Source: Coniferiporia sulphurascens
Taxonomy: Eukaryota; Basidiomycota; Agaricomycetes; Hymenochaetales; Hymenochaetaceae
NCBI GenBank assembly: GCA_002794785.1
Contig: NBBA01000014.1
Span: 682,001-746,000, forward strand
Length of the DNA: 64,000 nt
Direction of reading: 5' to 3'
Both the position numbers and the translations under genes were made by a program. The notes below the pieces were generated by a model. It searched no databases and had not been told where the DNA came from. It worked only from the letters and a program-made list of their open reading frames with translations. This document shows, piece by piece, positions 43,055-54,352 of the stretch; position 1 is the stretch's first letter, and every line of letters begins with the position of its first letter.

Positions 43055-44689
43055 ATGGCTGTAACGACGACGAAAAAGCTGTCGAAAAACAGCACGGGCT
43101 CTCCTGCCCAGCATGCACAACCTAGTCGGAAAGGGAAGAAGGCCTGGCGGAAACACGTCGACATCGGCGATGTCGAGGCGGGTCTTGAGGAAATGCGCAC
43201 AGAGGAGCGAGAAACTGGGTGTGTCGTATGCGTGCTCTTCTTCTGGAACATGACTTATGAAATTTCGTCCTTAGGTCTACCGTGAAATCAAAATCGAATA
43301 GTGAACTGTTTCAGATCGATGTGAAGGGCGACGAAGAGAGTAAGTCTGCAATATATTCACCGCGAAAGGCAGTCGGTCTCATAGAAAGTGTAGTCCGGAA
43401 ACGTCTACCAAAATTCGACAAATCACAACTGTCATATAACAAAGAGCTCGCGCAGCGGTCAGCTGTGTCCGCCGTCTTCTCTCGTCCAGCATCCTCGTCT
43501 ACCAAAAAGTGTCCGCTCGTGAGCCATGAAGACAAGACCCGTCTCCTGCGCATCGGCAAGCGCAAGCGTCTCGGTCCGTTCGACAGTGTGGTCGACCCTA
43601 CGGAGCTCGGCCAGGGCAGCGCGATCCTCGAGCCCAGCCACGCCGTGAAAGAAAGCGGCAGGTACGACGTCTGGGACTCGTCAGCTTCGGACGCCGACGT
43701 GAGTCCGGAGAAGAAAGACTTCCTTCTCCCCCTTGTCGAGAAGGCCCCTGTCAGGCTTCCGCGAGTCCCTGACCCACGCGCGGAAATCGTGCTCCCTGCA
43801 GTTGTAGCGCCGCACGCTGGTGCGTCGTACAACCCGCCCGCCGCTGCGCACCAGGAGCTCCTCCGGCACGCGAACGACCTCGCGGTGCGTGAGGAGAAGA
43901 TGCTGGACCGGTATGCGGCTGTCAAGGATAGGATGACTTCTGCCCGAAGGACGCAGGCGGAGGGGTTGGTACTGGGCGTGCCTACCGGGATGACGATCGG
44001 TGGTGGAGAAGGGGCTGAGGATGAAGCCGATGATGGTGACGGGGAAAGTTCGGAGGTGCCCGTGCCGAACAAAATCCCCGCGCGAAAGACGAAGCAGCAG
44101 CGAAGGAAGGCGCTGAAGCAGCAGGCCGAGGTGTGTATACAGTACTCATTTAGAATATCAATCTCTCACACCATTCGAGCAGAAACGCGCACTCGCGGAG
44201 CGCGTGGCGAAGAAGCGTTTCCTTGCATCCCTGAACACACTCAAAGCCATGCGGACGACCGTTGACAAGTCGCTTTCTGCACACGAGCAGGCGCGCCTGC
44301 AACGGCGACTCGTGCTGCAGGAGAAGTTGCGGAAGTCCGGCATGGCCGGTCAGCGGCTTGGAAAGCATATCGTTCGGGAGGAGGAGCCGGTCGTGCAACT
44401 AGGCGACGACCTGAGCGAGAGTCTGCGTGGTCTGAAGGTACGTTAATCTCTGAACAGTCTTATAACCATTCCTAACGGGAGTTCCCTATCTAGGTGGAAG
44501 GTAATCTCTTCAAAGACCGTTTCCTCAGTATGCAACATCGTGCCTTATTAGAGCCCCGAGTACCTGTTTTGTATGTCTTATTTCGTTCCCCTCCCTCAAA
44601 CCTGAACTTATTCGCCCTTTCGCAGACCCAAAAAGACCCGCTTAAGGATGAAGGAGGTCGAAAAATTCGCCTGGAAGCGATTCGAGTGA
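43055..44689 (+). CDS. NOP53: Nop53 (GLTSCR2/PICT1) 60S ribosome biogenesis factor
   Basis: Start ATG at 43055 (MAVTTTKKLSKNS), then GKKAWRKHVDIGDVEAGLEE, the canonical N-terminal Nop53 block. After the first intron come SELFQIDVKGDEE and the charged middle with VWDSSASDAD. Later exons have ARKTKQQRRKALKQQAEKRA, RFLASLNTLKAMRTTVDKSL, GKHIVREEEPVVQLGDDLSE, SLRGLKVEGNLFKDRFLSMQ, and the conserved end RLRMKEVEKFAWKRFE. Nop53 docks the Mtr4/exosome complex on pre-60S particles for ITS2 processing. The last intron splits the Leu codon of RVPVLPKKTR. The frame is intact. It is convergent with the transporter gene. Confidence 0.92.
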
Positions 44690-45063
44690 TTTTCCCTCCT
44701 GGAGCATTTGTTTGTTTAGACTCTCATCTGTGTAGCTGTTTCCTGTGCATGTATATCCGTATCCGTATTACACACGACAAAAGCTCCTGCGAGAGCGATC
44801 CGCATATTAATGCATACAGACTTACTTGACGGAGGTGCAGCATGCCTCCGCCGACAGGGAACCCGCAGTGACCAACTTAAACACGTTGTTGTTCCCAGAG
44901 AAGATAAAGATTATCCTTAAAAAATATCGTGCGAGACAAAACAAAAAATACATCTCGGAAATGTCGTCGTACAAAAGTACTTTGCGAATTCCGCTCATAA
45001 TGGATCATAGCATCATAAAAATCCCGCGTGGGCAGTCAGTCCGGGCGTCGGGTACCGAGGTAC
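44690..45063. other. 3' intergenic, left edge of a duplicated block
   Basis: The stretch beginning TCCTCCTGGAGCATTTG just after the NOP53 stop is homologous to 58170 onward. It is the point where homology with block B resumes. No gene is present. Confidence 0.6.
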
Positions 45064-47143
45064 TCATACCTTCGCGGCTGCACGCCTCCCGTCCTGCAAC
45101 GCCCGTTTCTCCGCACGCAGGCGCGCACTGCGGCGCACGCCGAAACCATCCGTGAAGATGGCTGTGACCTCCTCGAGCGAGAGGCCCGCGGTCTCTGGGT
45201 AGCACGTGACGCAGAAGATCCAGCCAAGCAGGCAGAGGCCTGCGTAGAAGCCGAACGCGCCGGCGGGCGTGATCTTGGCCATGAGCGAGAGGTACGTCGA
45301 GCCGATGAGCAGATTCGCGCCCCAGTTGACCGCGGTCGCGCAGGACGTGCCCAGCCCGCGCACTGAGAGTGCGAAGAGCTCGCCTTGCTGGTGAGTACGA
45401 AGAGAAAGTGCGGATTTTTAGTGAGGATTAGACGTAAAGAGGATGCGGGTGTACTACCTGCCACGGTACGTTCCCAAGTCCAGTCGCGTACGAAGCCACG
45501 AAGATAATCATTGAGGCAAGCACGATGGCAGACCAGGTGTTTGGGTAATTCGTGCCGTCCACCAGTACGTTGTCTGTGCTCCTAGTCAAGTCTATAGAAG
45601 ATAGTCGTCGGTTGAAAGAAATGACACAAATAAAATCAAGAGGCGCACAATGGAACGAAACACTCGCGAGAGTGAGCCCGACGATCATACCCGGTGCGGA
45701 CCAGACCATAATCCTGCGTCGACCAATGATGTCGATGTATTTGAGCGCGATAAGCGTGAAGAGGAAGTTCGTGCCTGCGACGATGAGTCCGACAGCGGTC
45801 GGCTGGTTGAACCCAATAGATTTGAAGAGTGTCGCGGAGTAGTACATGAGTGTGTTGAAGCCGCAGAGCTGTTGAAAGGCTTGTAGACCGCACGCAATAA
45901 CTGCAGGGAGAGATAGGTCGATTTAATCGCGCCGTATTTGCTTTATGAAGGGAGAAAAACTCACTCAGAGCACGTCTATTAATGGGGACAAAGACGAGTA
46001 TCTTCATCCGTTGGAAGAACGTGGTAGATTTCGTGAGATTGATACTTTCTTGAACGGCCGCCTGTAAGACCTTGACCTTGAGCTTTAGCTGGTCAGGCGT
46101 GGCATGCGAGTAAATCTTTCGCATAACGCCTTCCGCCTCATTAAGCTTTCCCTTTGTGATCAAAACACGGGCTAGATGTAATGTTGTTAGTATGCCTGCA
46201 TCAATGTTGAAGCACAGGTACGGATACTCAACGCGACTCAGGGAGGATGAAGAGGAAAACGAGCTGTAGGCCGGCAGGGACGCTGCCGAGGCCGACCATC
46301 CAGCGCCAGCCGCCGTGCATGTTCTCAAAGGCCGCACCGATGCCATACGCAATGACCTGGCCAAGCGTGATCATCACGACGTTGAGCGTGACCATACGCC
46401 CGCGCAGACGCGTCGGCGAGAGCTCTTGGATGTAGAGCGGCGCAACGCACGACGCGAGACCGACGCCCAGGCCAATGAGGAAGCGCCCGCCAATCTGAAG
46501 TCAAGTGCCCAGAATTTCAGTCTCCTTTAATTTCTGTAATTTGTCTTTTCTTAATCGGGGATCGTACAGAGTATATTCACCATGGCTGAAACTGTGTGGC
46601 ACAGTGCCTGGCCGACTGCACCACCGATGAATATGGCGTCACCGATTCCCAAGACCGACTTTCTACCGGTGTAGTCGGACAAAGCTCCTGCGACCAGGCC
46701 ACCAATGAGCGCGCCGAGTGTTGTAGCTGAGGTGATGAGCTCCTACATTGCGCACACACAAGAGTCAGCATCAGCTTTTAGATGTAGATCGTCGAAGTAC
46801 CTTTTGTAATGAAGATAGCTCCGCTGGACCAAGGTCTGAGTTTATCGTAATAAGAGCGCCGGAAATAACGCCCGTATCATAGCCTGCAAGAGACAAAATT
46901 TCAGCTTTCAAGGAGGAACCCCTACATAACCGAAGACGTACCGAAAAGCAAGCCTGATATAGTGCAACACGAGACAAGCAGCCAGACAAACCACGTCGTG
47001 CGTTCTTCGCCCTCTGCGACGACAGTTAGCTCTGAGAGTTCGCCACTCGCGATCTCCGCGAAATCAAGCTCAGTCTTCACGTTTTCGTCAATGCTATCAC
47101 TCTTCTTCAACGCCGACGGGAGCTCGAGGTCTGGTAGAGCCAT
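45064..47143 (-). CDS. MFS sugar (myo-inositol-type) transporter, copy 1
   Basis: Start ATG at 47143 ([16 protein letters not shown]), stop at 45064 after AAAKV. Major facilitator blocks are [106 protein letters not shown], the loop motif [12 protein letters not shown], and [11 protein letters not shown] near the end. The [10 protein letters not shown] start and PESPR (joined across an intron near 46228) are typical of inositol/hexose H+ symporters; the substrate is inferred. The N- and C-terminal cytosolic tails are acidic and Arg/Ala-rich. About seven introns. It diverges from the peroxygenase gene. A paralogue lies at 58538-60592. Confidence 0.85.
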
Positions 47144-47864
47144 GTTGCCAGTGAAAACAGGCTGTAGGAGCAGACCTCGAGGAAGAAACTGCACGGAGTC
47201 TTTATATGCGCGCACAGACAGCGGTGTAGGTCATCTGAGTGCCATAAGCCAGAAACAGACGGAAAATTTGAATGGGATGGAAGTTTTTCCTTTTTTTTCT
47301 GATAAGTTTGCCGGAAAGAGAAACGACAAAAATTCAAACAGGAGATAAGCGCAAGAAAGTTTCCCAAAATGGGCTATCTCGATAGCCGTCGATCTCGCTC
47401 GCTCTTCAGATCTCCAACCAATTTCCTTTCGCCAACCAGCATCACAGCGCCGGCATACTCTACTCCGCATTGCAGCCTAGCTAGGAAGGACTCCAGTATC
47501 GAATGGTACATGATCTAGTCTCGTGTTCAACGTCCTTACAATTCCTCTCCAAAATCCGAAAGTAGCGCTTTCTTATGCAATCCAGCCACCGGCTGAAACC
47601 CCCGGCTATAACTGGATCCACGAAAAGCCATCATCCTATGAGTACGTAATTACACGTGTCTGCTTTGAAACTAATACCTACCGCAAGTGGTAATCGCCGA
47701 ACGCTTCCAAGCTTCACGTCAACTTCTGTAGTCTTCCCAGTAGCAGCATTCACGAGTCTAACAGCGCGATACCCGTATTAAAAGCCCCCCTTGCTTTCTA
47801 CCGATGTCTCCCACCGTCCATCACCACCCGTGGTCGTCAGCGTCGACCTCCCCATCTCTTCAGC
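47144..47864. promoter_or_regulatory. Divergent promoter region, transporter 1 and peroxygenase
   Basis: This is 721 bp between divergent starts. It contains a single copy (from about 47220) of a 90-bp block that is duplicated in the homologous region of block B (60651-60830). TTTATATG near 47200 may serve as the TATA element for the transporter. Confidence 0.5.
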
Positions 47865-48922
47865 ATGTGGTTCTTTACAGCGATCTCGAGGATCTTTGGC
47901 GGCATAGGTAGCTTTTTCGGCGGAGTCGGGAGCAACATCGGCATCTTCACCTGGGACTTCAGTCTGTTCCTGCTCAACCTCGTCTCCTTTAAGCGCAAGG
48001 TGGGACAGGTCACGCTGAAGGGGAAGCCGGGGCATGGAGGGTCGTGGCCCGAGTTCATTCCTCCAAAGGACACAGACAGCAGGTCGGCGTGCCCCGCACT
48101 CAATGCGCTGGCTAACCACGGTAAGGATAACGCCTGCCGCCTGCTCTTACAGGGACATGACACTGATATCTTCTATTGTAGGTATCTTACCCCGTGACGG
48201 ACGCAACATCCCGTACTCGGAGATGTCAAAAGCCATTCGGGGCGTGTACAACTTTTCGCCATCCTTCTGCCTTTTCGTGCCCAAGTACATGGCTGGCCTA
48301 CTCACGAGAGATACCAAAAAAGATACAATCAATCTCATCGACATCAGCGTCCACAACGGCATCGAACACGACGCGTCTTTGACCCGTAAGCGCCTACATT
48401 CCCTTTATCGACGAGTTCTTCTCATTCATTTACCTTCTCGCGCGATTAATATCGAAGGCCACGACACCTTCCACCAGCCCGACCAATCACGTCCTGATTT
48501 AAAACTCGTCGAAGCGCTTCTTGCTTCCGCTTCGGGCCCGAACAACACTCTTACTGCAAACGACCTGTCCATCGTGTCAGGTCGCCGCCGGCGTGAGGCA
48601 CGCGCAGGGAACAGCTCGTTCACATTGTCGACATTCCACAAACTCTTTGGCAGCTCTAAGTAGGCCTTTTTACCTGCATTGAGACATGCGTAGGCATTGA
48701 TTCTTCACCACTTTCAGCTCATCAACGATGCTGACCATCTTCGGGGGGCGCGTGGACGACCTGGAAGTCTTCCTCAAAGAGGAGCGTATCCCTGACGGCT
48801 GGGAGTCCCGCGTGCGCGATCCGTTCGGGCTCACGTTTGCAGCGTTCAACCGGACTGTCTTCCGCGTTGAATTGGGCATCAAGGAAGGTGCGGAGCCGGA
48901 GAAGAAAGGTGACCTTGAGTAG
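47865..48922 (+). CDS. Heme-thiolate peroxidase (unspecific peroxygenase/chloroperoxidase family), intact copy
   Basis: Four exons (47865-48120, 48182-48385, 48458-48659, 48718-48922) join in frame to 288 residues. The N-terminus has a hydrophobic stretch (FTWDFSLFLLNLVSF) rather than a clear cleavable signal. The heme-binding block SACPALNALANHG holds the proximal Cys (residue 76), followed by LPRDGRNIPYSE. The acid-base block GIEHDASL gives Glu147-His148-Asp149. Then come HDTFHQPDQSRPDL, ANDLSIVSGRRRREARAG, and GGRVDDLEVFLKEERIPDGW to the end. The family inserts oxygen into C-H bonds or halogenates with H2O2. All key residues are present. A damaged paralogue is at 61349-62376. Confidence 0.88.
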
Positions 48923-49333
48923 GTCTCATACGCGCAAATGAGCGCACTCCGAGGCGTCGAGATCTCTTCCCATATTACTCACCTTATGTGCTGCGAGCAG
49001 AAGCTTAAGGAGGTCAACTAGCCTACCCTTTATTTTTGATTGTTGTTTGGTCGCTTCGTATTTTTCTGCTTTTCTGGAGTATGGAGAGGAGATGAATGAG
49101 GATACGGCGGATCTTGCCTGTGTCTTGTATGTTTTGTTACGCGCGATATTTTCTTTGATGTCCCGTTACGATTGTACTTACCATATCCGCTTTCAATTAT
49201 GACTACAAATTAATCTGGCCCCAGATACTGCCACACTAATAGAGAGGAGTGGAAAATACCTTGAGCCACAAAGATCAGAGGAAAGGTCCCGTGCGAAAGT
49301 GATTAATCCGGCTATTTGTTCCACCCGATGGCC
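48923..49333. other. 3' flank of peroxygenase and start of block-A-specific DNA
   Basis: Homology with block B ends near 49085 (counterpart 62523) and resumes at 52262 (counterpart 62530). The intervening 3.2 kb exists only in block A. No gene is seen in this part. Confidence 0.5.
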
Positions 49334-50456
49334 GACGGGGACGGTCACTTTTTTTTTTTTTTTTTTTTTTAAATCTCAATTTTTATACCGCTACATTACA
49401 GAGTAAAAGACGCGGTCGCCTGAACTACAGTGAGATGTAGACTAAAGCTAAATATCAGACCGAGGTGTAGTGCAAGAGGAGATTAACAAGGTATACAGTT
49501 TCTGGTTGTATGCTACTCGAGGGCAGTGTGGGTGAGATGTTTTTACGTCCAATCAAAGTGGCACGATCCGGCTATAGGAAGGTAGAGAAAGAAGCGGACA
49601 AAAGGAACAAGAATCAGCAACCAATACCCCCGGTGGCCTTCAATTATTAGGTATTTTCGATGGTGGACCATAACCAATACTACCTGGTTGCAGAAGTGTT
49701 GCAACTGGACCGTCCCACAGGGGAAGCAGGGTGATTTTGAGAGCTTGTCTTGTAAGAGGTGTTGGCAAGGATGTCCCACCACCCTTGGTATTTATACTCT
49801 ACGTGAGGTCGAGACGAAGTCGTTCGGAGCCGAGAAGCCAGATGACCCATCTAGCCATTAAAACGGTACGCCAATAGCAAAAGCTATACGCCTTGGTTAA
49901 TCGTGGAAACGTAAACGGGTGTCTTGAAACCGGCCGTGAGAGAGGTGGCGGCAGTGTTCTGGGGTTTTGCCGAAGAATGCCCTTCAACCGAATAGGGTAT
50001 ATTAATAGTCGCCTCGAGGATCCAATGTGTGTGCAATGAGGCGAAGTTGCTAGGGATGCAGTCGGCCAGCGGAATGGAGAGGGAGATTGTGCTGAGTACG
50101 CCAGTCCACGATGTTATGATGTTTGGTTGAGACGGAATGGTGGGTAATGACCGTGGTTTGACCATCTTCATAGAAGTAGGTTAAGTTGGAGAGGCGAGAA
50201 TGAGGTCTGAGGTTTTTGTGTCGGAGGCCCTAGTGTCCTAAAAGCCCAACCGGTATCTGGGACGGCATATGTCTTTGTGACAACCACACCCTGTACTAAG
50301 TGGAGGAGGCATGCTAGGCAAGCTGCTCTGCATGTAATACAGTTGCGAGTTAACGCATAGTGGGTTGACTAGGCAAGTGGACCGTGGGAAAACCCCGAGA
50401 TGGTGGTGGTTCAAGGTCAAGGAGGGTGGCGAAGAGGCCGTGACGGGGACGGTCAC
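49334..50456 (-). mobile_element. Retroinsertion candidate with poly(A) end and 15-bp target-site duplication
   Basis: The 15-mer GACGGGGACGGTCAC occurs at 49334-49348 and again at 50442-50456. The left copy is followed at once by 22 T residues (49349-49370). On the minus strand this is a 1093-bp sequence ending in poly(A), bounded by a direct repeat: the signature of target-primed reverse transcription. Within it the minus strand has one ATG frame of 95 codons (50171-49884, MKMVKPRSLPTIPSQPN...) followed by shifted open frames (YSFCYWRTVLMARW; VPFVRFFLYLPIAG). No reverse transcriptase motif is seen, so it is either a non-autonomous element or a processed copy of a cellular RNA. I do not recognise the encoded protein. 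The insertion lies just upstream of the hydratase gene. Confidence 0.6.
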
Positions 50457-50547
50457 ATGGACCGCTCTGAGCGCGGTGCTCTCCTCAGACCGACCCGGGT
50501 GTCTTGAGAGTTGAATCACGACGACCCTCTCCATTCTGCAACCATCA

Positions 50548-52051
50548 TGTCCGCAGAAATCGAAAAAGCCATTGGTTTTGAGTCCGAGAGCGATCCGGTA
50601 TGCCTCACCGTTCTTTCGACCGTTCGCTGGCGACTGAACTTCAGGCTCACGTCCACTACTGTCTACGGCGCTCGTCCGACGCTTGATGTTCCGCATTGGC
50701 ACTGACAGGTTGCTTGGAACCGCCGCGATTTGCTGCTCTACGCTGCTGGCATCGGCTTCGGGAAGGATGACTTGCCATTCGTATATGGTGTGTTTTGCGC
50801 TCTTCAGTTCTCCTGAACCCTGATGGATGCTGACCCACGCCTGTTTTGGTAGAGCTCGGTAGGGTTTCCATTTAACTTGCGATTCGAGTACGTTGATACT
50901 GACAATAGCTGTGTTGGGACCTTGTAAGATGAGCGGTTCGCGCCGTTCCCGACGTACCCCGTAGCGCTGCCTCTCAAGGGTAAAGTGTCCATACCACGCC
51001 CGCTGTATATTTGTAGAGGAAGTGCTAATACATGAATTGTACAGGAGAAAGCGAGGATGTGAACCTCTTCAGTGAACGCGTCCAGGAGAGGGCAGTCCCC
51101 GGATTGCCCAAGTTCAACCCGAACCGTGTGGTGAGTGAAGCGACAACCATACCACTTCGTACAGGCTAAATGTGCACTATTTGTCATACATAGGTCCATG
51201 GCTCTCAGACGGTTGAGGTACTTAAACCCCTTCCGCTTGTTAGCGGACCCGGCTGGAAGGTGAAAAAGCGTATAGTCGGGGTGCACGAGAACAGTATGCA
51301 CCCTCTTCATTAATTTATTTAACATTCTACGGACCCATCGTTTGTTCATAGAATCAGGCGTGATTATCGATTCAGAGAACATACTCGTCGACGCCTCCGG
51401 GACGCCCTACGCGAAGTGCTACGTCCGTATGCTGGTTACAATCACTTGAGGAGTAAAATTAACGTCCAGCATACCCAGGGTTCTGCGTTCCATATTGGGT
51501 CGAAAATAACAGGGCAGAAATTCTCCAGGGTGATCGCCGGACCGCCAGCTGCGAAACCTCCTCCAAAGGACCGTAAGCCCGACTGGGTAGTTACCGCCCA
51601 GACGTCGCCCGATCAGGCCATCCTTTATCGCCTCACGGCAGACTACAACCCACTGCACATCGGTCCGCCTCTCGCTCCACTCACTCTTCCGTTCCATCGT
51701 CTCACCAGTCGACTACCTTATTGTTAACCAGACCCACGTATCGGCGCCGCAGCAAACTTCGGCGGGACGATCTTACACGGACTCTGCACATTCGGGTTCG
51801 CCGCGCGCGCGGTGCTCACGCATGTAGGCGGAGGCGACGCAAACGCACTGCGGTTCTTTGGCGCGCGCTTCTCAAGCCCCGTGCGCCCGGGCGACGCGCT
51901 CGAGACGGCGATCTGGGAACTCGGTCCCGGCCCGGCGGGAACGGACACGACGGAGGTTGCGTTTGTTACGACGAACCTCGCGACGGGCAAGGTCTGCCTT
52001 GCGGCGGGCGTCGCGCATGTGAAGAAGGCGGCGGAGAGGAGCAAACTGTAA
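50548..52051 (+). CDS. MaoC-like peroxisomal enoyl-CoA hydratase 2
   Basis: Start ATG at 50548 (MSAEIEKAIGFES). Blocks are WNRRDLLLYAAGIGFGKDDL, FVYE, FPTYPVALPLKG, VHGSQTVEVLKPLPLVSGPG, and SAFHIGSKITGQKFSRVI. The hydratase-2 motif YRLTADYNPLHI|DPRIGAAANFGGTILHGLC follows; the Asp and His of this motif are the catalytic residues. The hot-dog fold ends at VCLAAGVAHVKKA...SKL. The layout, an N-terminal degenerate hot-dog and a C-terminal catalytic one, matches the hydratase part of the peroxisomal beta-oxidation multifunctional protein, here as a stand-alone enzyme. The C-terminal SKL is a canonical peroxisome targeting signal (PTS1). Several short introns. It is present only in block A. Confidence 0.9.
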
Positions 52052-53666
52052 CAGGACGCGTAGGTATGGTCCGGGAATTGGCGGGAAATGGTATGGTATT
52101 TCGTGTCTGTATTTGTTTTTGCTTTCTTTCAATTTTGGTTTTCGATTGAGGCACGCAATCGCGTGAGTTTTCTAAGAGGCTGACTGGGTATGTCTACGAA
52201 TGTACTGAAAAGATATTCAACGAATCCGAAGGGGATTAACGGAATCCTGAGCCTACTTCGCAATTCAAGCGGTGCCAGCCCAGGGCGGAATTGCTGCACC
52301 AAGCACACATAATTTTCTGGGGTACTCCGAGTCGGATGCAAGATTAATGGAATCGAGAGAAAAAAAATAACGATCACAGCGCTCACTTTGCATACATACA
52401 AGACACTCCGCAGACAAAAGCACTGGTGCTCATTTCACGTTGCTGACAAATGGACGGAATCAGATTCGGAGCTCGGAAAAGGTTACAATTACATGTAACG
52501 CCGGGGGTCACTTCCAACTTTGCAAGCACCGCCTTTGCAAATTTGTCCGCAAACGAGATCAGCGCTAGGGTTCATTCTGATAAAATCCCGAAATGCCCGT
52601 ATTCCACCGCCGTACTTACCACTGCATCTATCTGCACGGAACAAAAAGATATCATTCATCCGGGCGAATTTCTCAAGCTACTGGCTGGTGTGGTGCTGAT
52701 GCTCTTTGTATGGCTTGATTGTGGCTCACTCACACAAGAAGAATTTATACTCAAGTCAAGAGAGGCTACTACGGGTTTGACTAGGTTGCGAAGCATAATG
52801 ACGGTTTTCGACGATATCCAGATCTGATACATCCTCGACATCCTCCATGTTGATGCGCCGCCAGACTCCAGACTCAAAGACAGCGTTCGCCCCGCGTGCT
52901 ATAGGCCAAATGTTCTTTCAAACCAAAATCCTCGCAAAGTATCAACCTACAAAAGAAAAGCTCTGCAAGACCACCCTTTATACCGGGAGCCTATCACCCT
53001 ATATCGTTCTCACAGGACTCGAAGTGTCCTTGTTCGTCTTAAAGTCCGTCAGAATTGCATCTCCTAATTAACGCGAGCCCGTAGTGCGGCTGACCGGAAA
53101 AGTGTGCGCTCCCATTACATTCTACGCGCTTTCGGTGAGTCTATTGCTAACATATGCATCAGTCATAAACTAATTTCCTATTTTCATTTCTAGCACCGCT
53201 TTCTGACGCGTTGCTACTAGGAACCAGGTACCCGAGAAGCTTAAGAGCGCTGGTGGGCTTCCAAAAAGTTACATAGATCACTCTCGCCCTGCTCCCGCAA
53301 CAAAAGTAACATGTTGCGCGGCACATTTGCCCGGGTATGGCCGTGTACACGACTTACTGTAACTGCATCCTTCATGGGAAATTTTGAACGGAATATACTC
53401 ACATATGAGAGTGCAACAGGGCTGAAGGCTTCTTTTGCCAGCGCTGTCTATCTTTTTCTTGCTCTGCATCCCAAGTAACAGCGCTGAGGTATTTTCGATT
53501 CGGCGAAATATCCTATTGTCCGAGTGACCACAGGAAACGTATAAAAGGCTTATACAAGTGTCTTGTCTTGTCTTGTCCAGGTCGCTTTTACAATCGCTAC
53601 TCAGCTTTGAGGCTTTTCTTTCGCCCAGCGACCACAAAACCAACTCCCCTTCTCCCAACCGATATC
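52052..53666. other. Intergenic upstream of DPBB gene 1
   Basis: From 52262 this stretch is homologous to 62530-63963 upstream of the DPBB gene at the window end. Open frames inside it show no family. TATAAAAG at 53540 is the likely core promoter of the DPBB gene. Confidence 0.55.
53540..53547 (+). promoter_or_regulatory. TATA box of DPBB gene 1
   Basis: TATAAAAG lies 127 bp before the ATG. The same element and its context (CACAGGAAACGTATAAAAGG) are conserved upstream of the copy at the window end (about 63841). Confidence 0.6.
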
Positions 53667-54352
53667 ATGCGTTTCTCCACCGTTCTCAGAGCTGCATTCC
53701 TGTCCGCGGTTCTCCCGGTGGCTGTTACCGCCACTCCCGCTGCGGTTCATGGGAATACCTTCGAGTTCAACGCAACAACACTTGCCAAGGGACTTCAAAA
53801 GCGCGTTGACGACGTACGGTTGACCTTCTACGAGATCGAAGGATCATTGTAAGTAGTTGCCTCTCACGTTTTAACGTGTTTCTGTATGAGCCGCTGAGCA
53901 TATCTCTATACTTTTTTTAAATCCCAGTACAGCATGCGAAGAACTTTCCTATTTTAACTCTGACTTCGTATGTTCGTATCATGTTAAGTTCCTTCTGTTT
54001 CTGACGTCCCTCCCCCGCAGGTTGTTGCGTTGGACAGGAATGTGAGTTGATCCAGGAAAGTTTTTTTTTTTGCGAGCCTAGTCCTAAAATCACATGCAGC
54101 TATACGGCACCGGGCAAGACTGCTTCAAATTCATTACCATCACCGCAGAAGGCAAGACGACCACCGCACAAATTGTCGATAGGGTAAGCCGTCAGCGCAT
54201 GCCGTGCCAGGAGTGCGACATAATCCTGACTTGTGAATATGACCCAGTGCACGGGCTGCTCGAACGGGGCACTCGACCTCACTACGGGCCTGTTCTCGTT
54301 CTTCGCGGACTTAAGCGCAGGTGTATTGATCGGCTCTTGGACCTTCAACTGA
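53667..54352 (+). CDS. Small secreted RlpA-like double-psi beta-barrel (DPBB) protein
   Basis: Start ATG at 53667 with a signal peptide (MRFSTVLRAAFLSAVLPVAV). A propeptide ends in a Kex2-type KR site (AKGLQKR). Five exons can be joined: after the KR come VRLTFYEIEGSL, TACEELSYFNSDF, VVALDRN, LYGTGQDCFKFITITAEGKT, then TTAQIVDR|CTGCSNGALDLTTGLFSFFA and GSWTFN. The cysteine pattern and the IVDxCxGC...LDLT block are typical of the DPBB fold of barwin/expansin-like and RlpA-like secreted proteins. Function unknown; plant-interaction or wall-related roles are known for relatives. The track frame running past the VDR exon is intronic. Intact. Paralogues are at 55610 (pseudogene) and 63964. Confidence 0.8.

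Noticed and set aside
49884..50171. 95-codon frame inside the retroinsertion as a stand-alone gene
   Set aside because: No recognisable family and it lies within a probable insertion with shifted frames downstream, so it is described with the element rather than called as a gene.
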